64,000 nucleotides of DNA from the NCBI GenBank assembly GCA_036898135.1, contig CM072513.1:12297602-12361601 (forward strand). Reading direction: 5' to 3'. Both the position numbers and the translations under genes were made by a program. This document shows positions 11,373 to 23,871 of the stretch, piece by piece (position 1 is the first letter of the stretch; the number at the start of each line of letters is the position of its first letter). Source of the stretch: Oncomelania hupensis. Taxonomy: Eukaryota > Mollusca > Gastropoda > Littorinimorpha > Pomatiopsidae. The notes below the pieces were generated by a model, which saw only the letters and a program-made list of their open reading frames with translations, was not told where the DNA came from and made no database searches.

Positions 11373-12784
11373 GTTATTGAGGTAAAACCTCTTCGATGGG
11401 CATGGCAGGTAAACATCTGAAAACACTGGTCTCCTTGGTTAAGTCACCACGCGAATATAGCGAAGAGGACCACTATGCAGCTATTTAGCATTACCCGATA
11501 TAACAGGCACAGAACAATGGTGGGATGAAACACCGGTGACTCCACGATTAAGTGTCGGTGAAGATATTCAAATGGAGGACATAAATTGACTGTAATGACA
11601 CAGTGAGTTCTTGTGTTAGGACATTATGGAAATACACGCATAGCGCCATCTGCAAGCTTCAGTGTTTTCTTGTGTTGCAGATATGGCTGCAATAACCCCA
11701 AATAGTTATTATTATAATTTTAAAAAGTCAATGGTGAGCCCCTTAGCGCTAATGTACTTGGAAAATGTGCACATTGCACAGGATTGTCGTGCATTTTCCG
11801 TGCTGCAGAGGCTGTTGTATATCCATTGATACTCTGTCAATGCTGTTGCATTCTCCTGTGGCTCCCATACACCGCACACATCGACCTCCAACCCTCAGCC
11901 ACTAAATGCCGAACGTTTCACATAAACTGTAACACTACTATGCAAAAGGGAACAACAAAATCACGGCAACTCTTTGGGACTTGCTTCCACTGTGCAAGAA
12001 AGGGTGACGTCATGAGGAAGAAGGTGTAAGATGGAGTGTTGTGGGACGGGAAGGGAGGAGGGTGAGTGGGATTTAGGATATTGATCTGTGGTTGAGTTGT
12101 TCTGAAGTTTTGTTTAATGTTAGTATTTACATCTTAAATTTGGCAGTTTGGTCGATATAATTCAAAATTTATGACGACAACTCGACCATGAGGTACAGGA
12201 TAACCTTAGCATCCACAGAAAATGCGATGGAGGGAGGGGGAGGGAGGAGAGGGAAAGATGACAAAAGGAGAGACAGACAGACTGACAGAGACACAGAGAG
12301 AGACACACACACAGACAGACTGACAGAGACACAGAGACAGATTCATTGACGGAGGCAGGACAGTAAAGAATGAGCGGCGCATGATTAAGAGCTGACATAT
12401 TTCAGGGTAAGACTCACACATATGTCCGATGTTTCAACAAAAGTGAAACAATGAAAAATCGTGTCCCCTGTTCCTCATCACCCTGCAACGGGGGGCGGGG
12501 CGAGAGAGGATGGAAAAGGGGAGGGGGGAGTGTGGAGGGAGTGGATACGCATCATGATGGCAGCAGACAAGCTACAAAAGATAAATCTCCAGCTGCTGAC
12601 AACAAGGGACGTAACAAAAGGGAATATGGCACATCAAAGGGAATTATATTGGGCATCGAACGTTCATGATTAAGCTCCCCTCGTGGAAGACTGGAACAGC
12701 CTTTACTGGAACTCATAATCTGACGCGTCGATATTATACTCAACTGCCCGCACTTTGTAGCACACAGATCGGTGCAATCCACAT
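11373..12784. other. Unassigned intergenic DNA
   Basis: I recognise no gene or mobile element. Bases 12230-12345 are low-complexity GA/CA. Small open frames at 12451-12669 are G-rich and look random. Confidence 0.4.
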
Positions 12785-12900
12785 AGGGCTAGGTGGGTAG
12801 GGGGCTAGGTGGGTAGGGGGCTAGGTAGGTAGGGGGCTAGGTGGGTAGGGGGCGTGGGAGCAGGGAGTGGGGGGTGGAGTGGGGGGTGGAGTGGGAGGGA
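12785..12900 (+). repeat. G-rich 15-bp array with quadruplex potential
   Basis: Four copies of GGGCTAGGTGGGTAG are followed by GGGGGGTGGAGT repeats. More than eight separate runs of three or more G lie on the plus strand with loops under seven bases. Confidence 0.7.
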
Positions 12901-12944
12901 GAGCTGAAGAAGAGTGAGATGAAGTAAACTTGCGACAGGTGGCA

Positions 12945-13010
12945 GATTAGCTCGGTGACTAGAATTCCGAGCTCGTTTCAGAGGTTGCTGGTACGAATCC
13001 ATATTGTCCC
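12945..13010 (+). mobile_element. Possible tRNA-derived SINE head
   Basis: TTAGCTCGGTGACTAG resembles a pol III A box. GGTACGAATCC, about 45 bp downstream, is one base from the B box consensus GGTTCGANNCC. No cloverleaf is intact and no tail is identified. Confidence 0.3.
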
Positions 13011-13261
13011 CAACCGTACACGTGGTGTGTGAGAACTGGCTATCAATCAGTGTGGAGATTATTGTTCAGTGCATTCAGTGCTTATGAACAAAGCCGATGG
13101 CAAGGAGTCTGGCGAGTTCCATGCCCACATGATCTAGAGGGCGCTGCGCTGTGGTGTGCTAATGTTAAAAGTTGCAAGTACATGCACCACATCTGTATAC
13201 TACGGTCTCGGGCTTTGCTGCAATCCTCAACACTTTCGTCAGAAATGTAGGACATGGGCCA

Positions 13262-13345
13262 TTACTTTCTCCACATACACCCTTCCCTCTCCACCCTTCC
13301 CTCTCCACCCTTCCCTCTCCACCCTTCCCTCTCCACCTGCCCTTT
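13262..13345. repeat. 15-bp pyrimidine array
   Basis: CCCTTCCCTCTCCAC is repeated about five times. It leads directly into the 39-41 bp array. Confidence 0.85.
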
Positions 13346-13357
13346 TCCACCCCGTCC

Positions 13358-14585
13358 CCGTGTCTATACAGCAGTATTATATCTAGCATATATCGTCCCC
13401 GTGTCTATACAGCAGTATTATATCTAGCATACATCGTCCCCGTGTCTATACAGCAGTATTATATCTAGCATATATCGTCCCCGTGTCTATACAGCAGTAT
13501 TATATAGCATACATCGTCCCCGTGTCTATACAGCAGTATTATATCTAGCATATATCGTCCCCGTGTCTATACAGCAGTATTATATCTAGCATACATCGTC
13601 CCCGTGTCTATACAGCAGTATTATATCTAGCATATATCGTCCCCGTGTCTATACAGCAGTATTATATAGCATACATCATCCCCGTGTCTATACAGCAGTA
13701 TTATATCTAGCATACATCGTCCCCGTGTCTATACAGCAGTATTATAATTATAGCATACATCGTCCCCGTGTCTATACAGCAGTATTATAATTATAGCATA
13801 CATCGTCCACGTGTCTATACAGTAGTATTATATCTAGCATACATCGTCCCCGTGTCTATACAGCAGTATTATATAGCATACATCGTCCCCGTGTCTATAC
13901 AGCAGTATTATATAGCATACATCGTCCCCGTGTCTATACAGCAGTATTATATAGCATACATCGTCCCCGTGTCTATACAGCAGTATTATATAGCATACAT
14001 CGTCCCCGTGTCTATACAGCAGTATTGTATAGCATACATAGTCCCCGTGTCTATACAGCAGTATTATATAGCATACATCGTCCCCGTGTCTATACAGCAG
14101 TATTATATAGCATACATCGTCCCCGTGTCTATACAGCAGTATTATATAGCATACATCGTCCCCGTGTCTATACAGCAGTATTGTATAGCATACATAGTCC
14201 CCGTGTCTATACAGCAGTAATATATATAGCATACATCGTCCCCGTGTCTATACAGCAGTATTATATAGCATACATCGTCCCCGTGTCTATACAGCAGTAT
14301 TATAATTATAGCATACATCGTCCCCGTGTGTATACAGCAGTATTATAATTATAGCATACATCGTCCCCGTGTGTATACAGCAGTATTATAATTATAGCAT
14401 ACATCGTCCCCGTGTCTAAACAGCAGTATTATAATTATAGCATACTTCGTCCCCGTGTCTATACAGCAGTATTATAATTATAGCATACATCGTCCCCCTG
14501 TCTATACAACAGTATTATATAGCATACATCGTCCCCGTGTCTATACAGCAGTATTATAATTATAGCAATGTTAGCATACATCGTT
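13358..14585. repeat. 39/41-bp minisatellite, about 30 units
   Basis: Units contain CGTCCCCGTGTCTATACAGC and AGTATTATATAGCATACAT. Length variants of 41 bp (ATCTAGC) and 39 bp (ATAGC) and a TATAATTATAG variant occur in blocks. The 39-bp block (about 13860-14220) reads as PVSIQQYYIAYIV over many units only because 39 is a multiple of three. Confidence 0.95.
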
Positions 14586-14684
14586 GGAACTAAAATTAAC
14601 TACAACGGTAGATTTAAACCAGCCCAGAAAAAAAAACTAAAGCTTATAAAATTCAAGATGATGTGTTGAGAGAGGGTGTCCACA

Positions 14685-14755
14685 AATGAGTGATCTTGCC
14701 ATTAAACAAATACTTGTACTCAACAAATGAGTGATCTTGCCACTTGTAACAAGAG
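14685..14755. repeat. Dispersed 41-bp unit, first locus
   Basis: AAATGAGTGATCTTGCCA and AAACAAATACTTGTACT alternate here. The same unit forms a short array at 17535-17640, on the far side of the repeat block between them. Confidence 0.7.
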
Positions 14756-15084
14756 GCTAGATTTGCACACAGCACGATATCTTCTCGCCTTGTTTAGTCA
14801 GCTGTAACCTAAGTACAGTGATGTTACCCTGCAGCAGACGACAGAAGTTTACTGTAGGCTACACATTTCTAGGCTGAGGTTAGCGCAGTAGGTAATGACC
14901 TCATTCAGCTTACGGATAGCAGTAGTCCGGCCAATCTGGACAGAGGACGCTTAGGTTTACCACTTCTACCCGGTTTAGGCAGACAATACAATACAATACA
15001 ATACAAGATTATTGCTTTAGGTCCATTTAGGCAGACAGCTCGGTAGATTCATTCGTGTGGTAAACTGCAAGCAAGACAGAGCTA
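14756..15084. other. Unassigned DNA holding a 41-bp micro-retroposon
   Basis: Nothing is recognised except the micro-insertion at 14985-15025. Confidence 0.4.
14985..15025 (-). mobile_element. 41-bp retroposon 3'-end insertion with 11-bp TSD
   Basis: TTTAGGCAGAC occurs at 14974-14984 and again at 15026-15036. Between them lies a run of CAATA units and AAGATTATTGCTTTAGGTCC. On the minus strand this is GGACCTAAAGCAATAATCTT followed by a TATTG pentamer tail. The same 3' end recurs at 51504-51540, 56075-56140 and about 2590-2655. Confidence 0.8.
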
Positions 15085-16277
15085 CGCTCTAAGGGATCTC
15101 TCAAGTTGAAGACTAAAAAGCAGGAACTGTTGAAACACTATTCAACCAAGTTAGCCACGGCCTGACATTGTCAAAAAGGTAAATGAAATAGCTTTTGTTT
15201 CATCGTGATGTATTGATATTATTGTTGAATTATGTTTGTGAAATTTGCCATGTTTAGAATTTTGAATTGTTAGTCCAACGTTGCGTGACCACGTGGCGAA
15301 CACGACCGGGTCGACGCCACGTTGTAAACCCTACAGACCCACTGTTGTTTAGCCTATATGTATTCTTGCAGACCAGTGGCTGTACCAGAGAATGTGTATA
15401 ATATTAATTATTTCTCTATGTGTATAGTTAGCCATGATTTATATTTATAATATGTATAGGAAATTACAGTGGAGATTCCAGTGGACCACGGACTTACCAG
15501 AATGTTCGTCACTTATAAATATACAGATATGTGGAGCTAATCACTGAGGGCTACTTCGGCCTTCAGTGAGACGCTCTGCACACACCTAGTATACACGGTG
15601 GTGCAGAATTTCGTCTCATATGTTACAGACGAGCAGGCATCGTGGGCCCGACCAGACGAAAGACAAGAAAAAAAAGTCTTCACTGAAAGTCGGCCTGCAT
15701 AGGCTTCTCAAGCACTGCTCGACGAGAGCCCACCAATCTGTCCACAAGGAGAAGAATCCACAACAACACAGCTCATCGAAGAATCCACAACAACACAGCT
15801 CATCAAAGAATCAACCACAACACAGCTCTTCTAACATTGAGTTAAGTTCATATTGACTCAATGCACCAAAACTGTTAGCCACGGACACCAATAGTCCACT
15901 CTTCCAGAACTCTGACCCTTTGGGCAAAACGCATCAAGTGCCCAATGATGATACAGTAGCTGCACAGAACTATCAAGGAGGGAAACATTCTAAGAGACAT
16001 TTGAACTTTTAAGTTAGTATTGTACTTAGCAGATCTTGTATAGAGTAGAGGAAATAAATGTGTGATATTTACTGTTGACAAGTTGCTGGACTACCTATGT
16101 TTCATAGCCGTGTGAGAGCTAGTGTGACAGTGATCTTTTACCATTTTATTTCTATCTCTGTACCCCAGCCTAAACACAGACCGAGCTAAACTTATAAATG
16201 TATTAAGTTGAGTCACAGGGAGATTTACTAGCGATTCCCATCGACGATAGACGAGTAGGTAATAGCATTCCATTAAT
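15085..16277 (+). mobile_element. Unknown interspersed repeat of about 1.2 kb, direct copy of an inverted pair
   Basis: This interval matches 20290-21440 in reverse complement over most of its length. Shared stretches include GGCCTGACATTGTCAAA, TTTCATCGTGATGTATT, TTCGTCTCATATGTTACAGA and CAGGGAGATTTACTAGCGA. It carries a conserved hairpin near 15545-15572 (CACTGAGGGC / GGCCTTCAGTG) and an AATAAA-like signal at 16050. There is no conserved protein: the open frame 15620-15856 is not kept in the other copy. A solo LTR or a non-autonomous retroelement is possible. Confidence 0.65.
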
Positions 16278-16754
16278 AATAATAATAATAATAATTTATT
16301 TTGTATAGCGCAATTCAAACATAAAATGCTTCACAAAGCGCTTGATCACACGCAGCCACACACAGATACACACGCATAATAAATCTATTCTGCATTTAAA
16401 AACAAGACAACATGTAAACCTAGTAAAGGTAACCAACCAACAAATAAAAGTATAAAATCAGTCAATCAATCAATAAACTTATATAAAATAAATGAATAAT
16501 TTCACAGAAAAAATTTAAGAGAGGGACGTTAATACCAAAAGAGGCAGATCAACAATGCCTCATCTAAGATGTAAAGTGTAAATGGTGGTGAAATACAGCA
16601 GTTTTAAAAGTAGAATAATCGTTGAATAACTAAACATCGTTACAACGTATTACAGGCCAGATGAAGAGAATAAAAGCTTGTGTAATGGCATTAATCTGGT
16701 TTAAAAAGAAAGCATATTTGTGATTCACATAATAATAGTAACAACACCAATAAC

Positions 16755-16818
<64 letters not shown>

Positions 16819-17530
16819 GCAGTTTCTAATTTCATTTACAGTGAAAACAAGTTAAGAGGGATCAAATGTCATTTAAAAAAGCAAAACAATTTTAAGACAA
16901 GTACACGCATACGCACATGCATCCACGTACACACGCATTCATCCACACATTCACACACACACACATTCACACACACACACACCTACACACACACATTTCA
17001 GGTATCAGCGCAACAGGGTGTCCGCAAGGGAGGATGTTCTACAGGTGTAAGAGGAAGAGATAGGTTTTCATTTGGGCTTTGAAAGAGTCAAGAGATGGAG
17101 ATTGGCGAAGGCTGCATGGGAGTTTGTTCCACAGGGTAGGAGCATAGACGGAAAAAGCTCTTTTGCCAAATGTTCCAAGAGAGTAGCGAGGAACTGTCAG
17201 AAGAGAAGCGTCTTGAGAGCGAAGTCGGAAGAGTGCGGGTTGGCTTGTAAGGGTTGAGAAGTTCAGAGAGGTAGACAGGAAAATGTTGGTCATGAAGAGA
17301 CTGATAGCAAATAGAGGCAACTTTGTAGTCAACTCTGGCTTTCACTGGCAGCCAGTGAAGAGCAGTCAGAGCGGAAGTGGCGCTAGCGCGTCGGGATTGT
17401 TGGAGCACCAGCCGAGCGGCATGGTTCTGAATGCGCTGAAGTTTTTGAAGTTTGTTGTTAGGAAGACCAGCCAAGAGAGAGTTGCAATAGTCTGCCATTG
17501 TGCAGAGCCCAGCAACAATAGACCCACCGC
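16278..17530 (-). mobile_element. L2/CR1-like LINE, 3' portion of ORF2 and 3' UTR
   Basis: Minus-strand translation of 17088-17530 gives DYCNSLLAGLPNNKLQKLQR, HAARLVL, ALHWLPVKARVDYKVA and YLSELLNPY, the region after the reverse transcriptase palm in L2/CR1 LINEs. After one frameshift (about 17250), 17045-17250 gives FGKRAFSVYAPTLWNKLP and FKAQMKTYLF, the usual C-terminus. Downstream, an AAT microsatellite occupies 16755-16818. At 16278-16345 the complement of an AAGCGCTTTGTGAAGC... terminus precedes ATT repeats. The polymerase core is absent, so this is a dead 5'-truncated copy. Confidence 0.85.
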
Positions 17531-17534
17531 CACA

Positions 17535-17640
17535 CCACTAAACAAATACTTGTACTAAACAAATGAATGATCTTGCCACTAAACAAATACTTGTACTAAA
17601 CAAATGAATGATCTTGCCACTAAACAAATACTTGTACTTA
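17535..17640. repeat. Dispersed 41-bp unit, second locus (about 2.5 copies)
   Basis: ACAAATACTTGTACTAAAC and AAATGAATGATCTTGCCAC alternate in tandem, matching 14685-14755. Confidence 0.8.
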
Positions 17641-17924
17641 ACTGCAACTTCGTTTTTTTATAAGCTAATCTTAAAGCTACATAAGTCTACCCCTTTTCGA
17701 AACATATCTCGTGAATTTGGTCTGGTTCCTCTGGAATTATAGGCAAAGCAAATAAAAAAGATGTTAACTTTGTAGTATATAAGCTTGTTCATCCTGATAA
17801 CAGTCATAAATTGTCCAGCGTCATGCATATGTTTTTCATATGAATGTTATGAATCTTCATTTCTCCAATCTGTGCACAAAGAGTTAACCTAGGACATTGT
17901 AATTTTTGGTCAAATCAGTGGTTA

Positions 17925-18530
17925 TCTAATGTACTAACCATCATCTGATTATCTAATATTGTACTAACCATATCTATATTGTACTAACCATCATCTGATT
18001 ATCTACTATTGTACTAACCATTCTGATTATCTACTATTGTACTAACCATTCTGATTATCTACTATTGTACTTTACCATCATCTGATCATCTACTATTGTA
18101 CTAACCATCATCTGATTATCTAATATTGTACTAACCATATCTGATTATCTACTATTCTACTAACCATCATCTGATTATCTAATATTGTACTAACCATATC
18201 TGATTATCTAATATTGTACTAACCATCACCTGATTATCTACTATTGTACTTTACCATCATCTGATTATCTAATATTGTACTAACCATATCTGATTATCTA
18301 ATATTGTACTAACCATCACCTGATTATCTACTATTGTACTAACCATCATCTGATTATCTAATATTGTACTAACCATATCTGATTATCTACTATTGTACTA
18401 ACCATCATCTGATTATCTAATATTGGACTAACCATATCTGGTTATATAATATTGTACTAACCATATCTGATTATCTAATATTGTACTGACCATCATCTGA
18501 TTATCTAATATTGTACTAACCATCATCTGA
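17925..18530. repeat. Minisatellite of about 30 bp, about 20 units
   Basis: Units contain CTGATTATCTAATATTGTAC and TAACCAT, with CATC/ATATC and CTACT/CTAAT variants alternating. Confidence 0.9.
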
Positions 18531-18611
18531 CATTGAATTGATCACACACCCTTCTCCCTTCCTACTCTACTCCCTCACTCCTCCTTGATCCCTCCTCCCC
18601 CTCTCTCATGT

Positions 18612-19203
18612 CACTATGGAAATGTGTCAGGCGCCGCAACAAAGGCACAGGTCTATGGAAATGTGTCAGGCGCCGCAACAAAGGCGCAGGTCTATGGAAA
18701 TTAGTCAGGCGTCGCAACAAAGGCACAGGTCTATGGAAATATGTCAGGCGTCGCAACAAAGGCACAGGTCTATGGAAATGTGTCAGGCGTCGCAACAAAG
18801 GCACAGGTCTATGGAAATGTGTCAGGCGTCGTAACAAAGGCATAGGTCTATGGAAATGTGTCAGGCGTCGCAACAAAGGCACAGGTCTATGGAAATGTGT
18901 CAGGCGTCGCAACAAAGGCACAGGTCTATGGAATTGTGTCAGGCGTCACAACAAAGGCACAGGTCTATGGAAATGTGTCAGGCGTCGTAACAAAGGCATA
19001 GGTCTATGGAAATGTGTCAGGCGTCGCAACAAAGGCATAGGTCTATGGAAATGTGTCAGGCGTCGCAACAAAGGCACAGGTCTTTGGAAATGTGTCAGGC
19101 GTCGCAACAAAGGCACAGGTCTATGGAAATGTGTCAGGCGTCGCAACAAAGGCATAGGTCTATGGAAATGTGTCAAGCGTCGCAACAAAGGCATAGGTCT
19201 TGT
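18612..19203. repeat. 39-bp minisatellite, about 15 units
   Basis: Units contain TCTATGGAAATGTGTCAGGC and GTCGCAACAAAGGCACAGG. Frames are open on both strands (LWKCVRRRNKGTG on plus, MPLLRRLTHFHRP on minus) because the unit is 13 codons and has no stop in those frames. No flanking start, splice or promoter context supports a protein. Confidence 0.95.
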
Positions 19204-19204
19204 C

Positions 19205-19690
19205 TCAATTCCTAACAACACTGTCCAACTGTTTGTATCATAATCGATGACTCTCCAACTGTTTGCATCATGATCTATGACGCTACAACTGTTTGCATCA
19301 TAATCTATGACGCTACAACTGTTTGCATCATAATCTATGACGCTAAAACTGTTTGTATCCTAGTCTATAACGCTACAACATTTTGCATCATAACCTATGA
19401 CGCTACAACTGTTTGTATCCTAGTCTATGACGCTACAACTGTTTGCATCATAATCTATGATGCTACAATTGTTTGCATCATAATCTATGACGCTAAAGCT
19501 GTTTGTATCCTAGTCTATGCCACTACAACTGTTTGCATCATAATCTATGACTCTACAACTGTTTGTATCCTAGTCTATGACGCTACACCTGTTTGTATCA
19601 TAGTCTATTACTTAATAGTATTACGCTACAACTGTTTGCATCATAATCTATGACGCTACAACTGTTTGTATCATAATCTAAGACGCTACA
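19205..19690. repeat. 30-bp minisatellite, about 15 units
   Basis: Units contain AACTGTTTGCATCATAATC and TATGACGCTAC. It directly follows the 39-bp array. Confidence 0.9.
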
Positions 19691-20289
19691 AAACCACTCC
19701 TAAACCCTCCCCCCTGACACGCTCAACATCATAACGAGCGTTAGTTTAACGGAAGACAATGGAACTGAACTAAAACTCGCCATCAAAGCCTCGGCGTGGT
19801 CCGTCATTCGTAACAGCCCTTTTAATCTTCTACACTGGAATGACTCCCCACCTACATATCGCTCACCTCATCCGATCAACGCCCTCAACGGTCTCATTTG
19901 TTTTAGTGTTACGTCTCTGGCACTGTTACACGCCTCCTAACAAACGCCGGTTTTATTTTAAAGGACTAGGACTTAACACAATCATCTCCTCACATCGGCT
20001 CGGTCCGATTTGTCATTTTTGATGTTCAGCCCTTTCAATCTTCTGGAATTGAATTTATCACACACACACACTGACTACATCCTCCACTCCATACATACAC
20101 GTCATACACACACACACGTACTCACGCACATACACACACACACCCACACACGTACTCACACACACACGCTGACTCATCCTCCATATTCTACGTCACTTTC
20201 TTCCTCATTTCATTGTTTTATTTGAAATCTATTGGTGTTGCCTGTGTGACGGGGTTTTTATTGTTGCTGGGCTCTGCACAATGGACTGC
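19691..20289. other. Unassigned DNA with CA microsatellite and a small L2 scrap
   Basis: Bases 20055-20170 are CA-rich. Bases 20255-20285 (GTTGCTGGGCTCTGCACAAT) match, in inverse orientation, the L2 fragment end at 17495-17525. Confidence 0.5.
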
Positions 20290-21440
20290 TATTACACACA
20301 CGTCTTAGTCGATGGGGGTCGCTAGTAATCTCCCTTTGACTTCACTTAATAAATTTATTTGTTCAGCTCGGTCTGTGTTTAGGCTGGGGTACAGAGATAG
20401 AAAAATGGTAAAAGATCACTGTCACACTAGCTTTCACACGGCTATGAATCATATGTAGTCCAGCCACTTGATAACAGTAAAAATCACACATTTATTTCTT
20501 CTACTCTATACACGATCTTCGAAGTATGAAACTAACTTAAAAGTTCAAATGTCAAGGCGAATGGTTCGCTCGCTGATAGGTCTAGGCAGCTACTTTCTCA
20601 TCATAGGGCACTGGATACTTTCTGCCTTAAGGGTCAGCGTTTTTGAAGAGTGGACTACTGTGGTCCTGTTTATACAGAGTTTTAGTGCACTTAGCGAAGA
20701 TGCACTTAACTTCGTTGTTGAAGCCCTGCGTTGAGGTCGCTTCCAGGACAATCTGTGTTGTCGTGGCTTGTGTTCGACGGGTGGGCTATTTGCGCACAAT
20801 GCTGTAGATGCCTCGGCAGCCAACTCTAAGCGTCGATTAGGTTCTGTCCTTTGCTGAGTTGGGCTCACGATATACCGCCTGCTCGTCTGTAACATATGAG
20901 ACGAAATTCTGCACAACCCTGTATAATAGGTCTGTGCAGAACGTCTCATTGAAGGCCAAAGTAGCCCTCAGTGATAGCTCTACATCTCTATACCTAAGCG
21001 ACAAACATTCTGTGGTCCACTGGAATTTCCACTCTAATTTCCTATACATATATAAACATAAATCGTGGCTAACTATACACATACAGAAATAATAATATTA
21101 TAAATATTCTCGAGTGCAGCCACTTGTCTGCAAGCATACATATAGGTTAAACAACAGTGGTTCCGTCAGGGATACAACATGGCGTCGACCGGTCATGCTT
21201 GCCTCGTGGTGGGATTCTTCCACGTGGTCACGCAAAGTCGGACTAACAATTTAATTCTATGCATAGCAAATTCCACAAACATAATTCAACAATAATATAA
21301 ATACATCACGATGAAACAGAAGTATGTTCATTTACCTGTTTGACAATGTCAGGCCATGGCTACTTGATTGAATTCGAATATTCAACAAGTACTGCTGTCT
21401 AATCTTCTCAGGAGAGATTCTGTCAGAGAGTACTGTGTAC
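20290..21440 (-). mobile_element. Unknown interspersed repeat of about 1.2 kb, inverted copy
   Basis: This is the reverse-complement partner of 15085-16277. The conserved hairpin recurs near 20950-20975 (TTGAAGGCC / AGCCCTCAGTGA). The copies differ by many substitutions and small indels, so the pair is old. The internal region between the hairpin and the terminal block differs most; this copy has an open frame at 20590-20949 (minus) unlike the frame in the other copy. Confidence 0.65.
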
Positions 21441-23333
21441 AACTCAGCGATTCAAACTAGACTGACCCTCTACCTGGCTTTGCCTGAACCGGCCAGAACT
21501 GGTTCTATCCACTCTACCTGCGTTCTATTGGATGAAAAATCTAAGTGGATGTAAAATTCGAAACAACATCGTAGGCTGCGATGATGTCAATACACGGCTC
21601 GCGTAAAGTTCGCAGTGTGTGTACACATCAGTTATACCAAAGAGCTTATTACGGAAAGAGGGGGAACTTCCATTATGTCATACACAAAAATGCGAGACGC
21701 TCTCACGGATTATTTCCCTTTGCTCGGGCTGGCTATATTTCATCTGCTATATGAATGATCTGTGCGTGGTAACTTACTGAGCCTATGCCATTGCAAAAGA
21801 ACATTCATATGGCAACGTTTGCAAAAACCAAACTTTTAACCATCATTATTATTAACATTCCGCTACTGCTGTCTTTTTTTATGTTTACTTATTGACATTT
21901 ATTAGGTGCTTTTATACTGCTTATGTGTGTATGTCATAGGTTCGTTTTCTGACCTGGAATTTAGTATTTTTTAATCAACGACAGATATTTTAAAATTAAA
22001 ATATGCATGACAGACTGTTTCATTTATTCGAAACTGTGTAAATCCGTAATCGTGAGAGAGAGAGAGAGGGGGGGGAGGGTTGGGGGAAACGAGAGCTCTG
22101 TCATTCAATCAATTAATCACAATAAAGCACAATAACAAAATGTTTCACTAATAGTGTGAATTTAATATATATCAGGTGTCCCCTTACCCCCCAAACCCTC
22201 TCACCTCCCACATCACTGGCTTAATAACATCAGTCACTTCATGGAAAATAATTAATTAATCAGACAGAACAATCAGAATCTAGACTACAACATTCCACGC
22301 AATATAGATCTAATGCGCAGAAATTCACAGATCAGAACAAGGACTGAGTTTCTACATTACTTTTTTTTCCCCCGTTTACACTCAAACGAAAGGGGATTAC
22401 AACAGATCAAGGACCATTTTTGTGCCTAGGTAAGGGGTTATCTTGCACAGTATTTGATCACGAGTAGAAAACAGACTTAGTCTAATTTAACTTGTTAACA
22501 TAAGCAGTTTGACGAAGCCAAACTGCCAATCTGACATCTACTTTTGAAATATAAGCACAAATATAGTCAAACAACCTAGCAATAACGTAAACAGTGAGCG
22601 ACCTGTTGAACGTAAACTGTCAGCAAGCAAACTGTTTTGGATTTAGCACATAGGTATAACATGAATCATTCAAGCCGCTCTCCGATTGTTTTAACACTAA
22701 CAACACTGCAGCGGTCTTAGCTTAAGCCTACATAAACACAAAAAAATGAAGTTTTTCAATTGCGATTTACCTTTCTTTGTCTCTTGGAAATTTGAAAAAG
22801 GACTTGCCAACACAACTTTTCTTGTATCTGGCATTATGGCAATTGATGGCTGTGCAAAAGTCACAGCCCTGTTTCACTCAGTCGCCTTTTGACTTTCTGC
22901 CACGAGCCATTTTCAGCATGTCGACAAGGGAGAATAACTCGTACCTTTCGTCTCGCGGTTCTGTACCAAGTTCCCCCTCTTTCTATCATTAAGCTCTTTG
23001 GTTATACTTAATCGTCTGCTATAGACTACCAGTACCTAAGTATTACTACTGACTATTAAACAAGCAAAAGCTATAGGGCTGTGCGGTGTAAACTGAGCTC
23101 TTGTTACAGCCTGTAATCCGCATCAGCGCTTTCAAAGGTCTAAAAGTGAATTGATCACATGTATCCCCCTCCCCTTCCCTTCCTTCCTCTCTCCCTATAG
23201 CCCAGCTCCTTTTTTTTTTCTTTTAAAAAAATAAATCTATGGGCTTCTATCTCGTCTTGCAACAAAAGCCTCGGCCTTGTCTGTAATCCGTTACAGCACT
23301 TTCAATCTTCTCAAATTGAATTTATGGCTATTG
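21441..23333. other. Unassigned AT-rich intergenic DNA
   Basis: I recognise no gene. A short GA run followed by a poly-G stretch lies at 22052-22085. Confidence 0.4.
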
Positions 23334-23394
<61 letters not shown>

Positions 23395-23396
23395 CC
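23334..23396. repeat. TC microsatellite
   Basis: A run of about 25 TC dinucleotides, then TTTCTCTCCCTCC. Confidence 0.95.
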
Positions 23397-23779
23397 TCCT
23401 TGCAATCTCTCAAAAAGTAAAAACGATGGCAGACCCTGCCACAAAACCGGAGAGTGTGTCATTGAAACCACGACAAGCTGACAGATTCGCACACAAACAT
23501 TGTAGAGTGTAGAAGAAAGAAAACCGATAAAAAAGGAGATGAAGCTAACTACAAAAAAAAACAAAAACACGGCGTTATCTCACGCTTGGATGAGTGTTAA
23601 AACACAGCTAGCTTCAGAAAGATAACATTGTCAATTCTTTAAACAATCAGGAATGGAACGGCCAACTGGTTCACCCTAACACACAAACCCACTCTCACAT
23701 CTGAAAGTAAATCTGACGTAAAATCAACAATGTAAAAATAAAAAAAGTATTTTAAAAATATTTATTATTTTTTTTTTTG

Positions 23780-23780
<1 letters not shown>

Positions 23781-23871
<91 letters not shown>
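23781..23871. repeat. TAG/GTA trinucleotide microsatellite, about 30 units
   Basis: An uninterrupted GTA run flanked by AT-rich DNA. Confidence 0.95.

Noticed and set aside
10355..14585. CRISPR arrays
   Set aside because: Units are contiguous tandem repeats with no unique spacers, no leader and no cas genes; the genome is eukaryotic.
18608..19243. Basic repeat protein (LWKCVRRRNKGTG)
   Set aside because: Product of a 39-bp minisatellite open on both strands.
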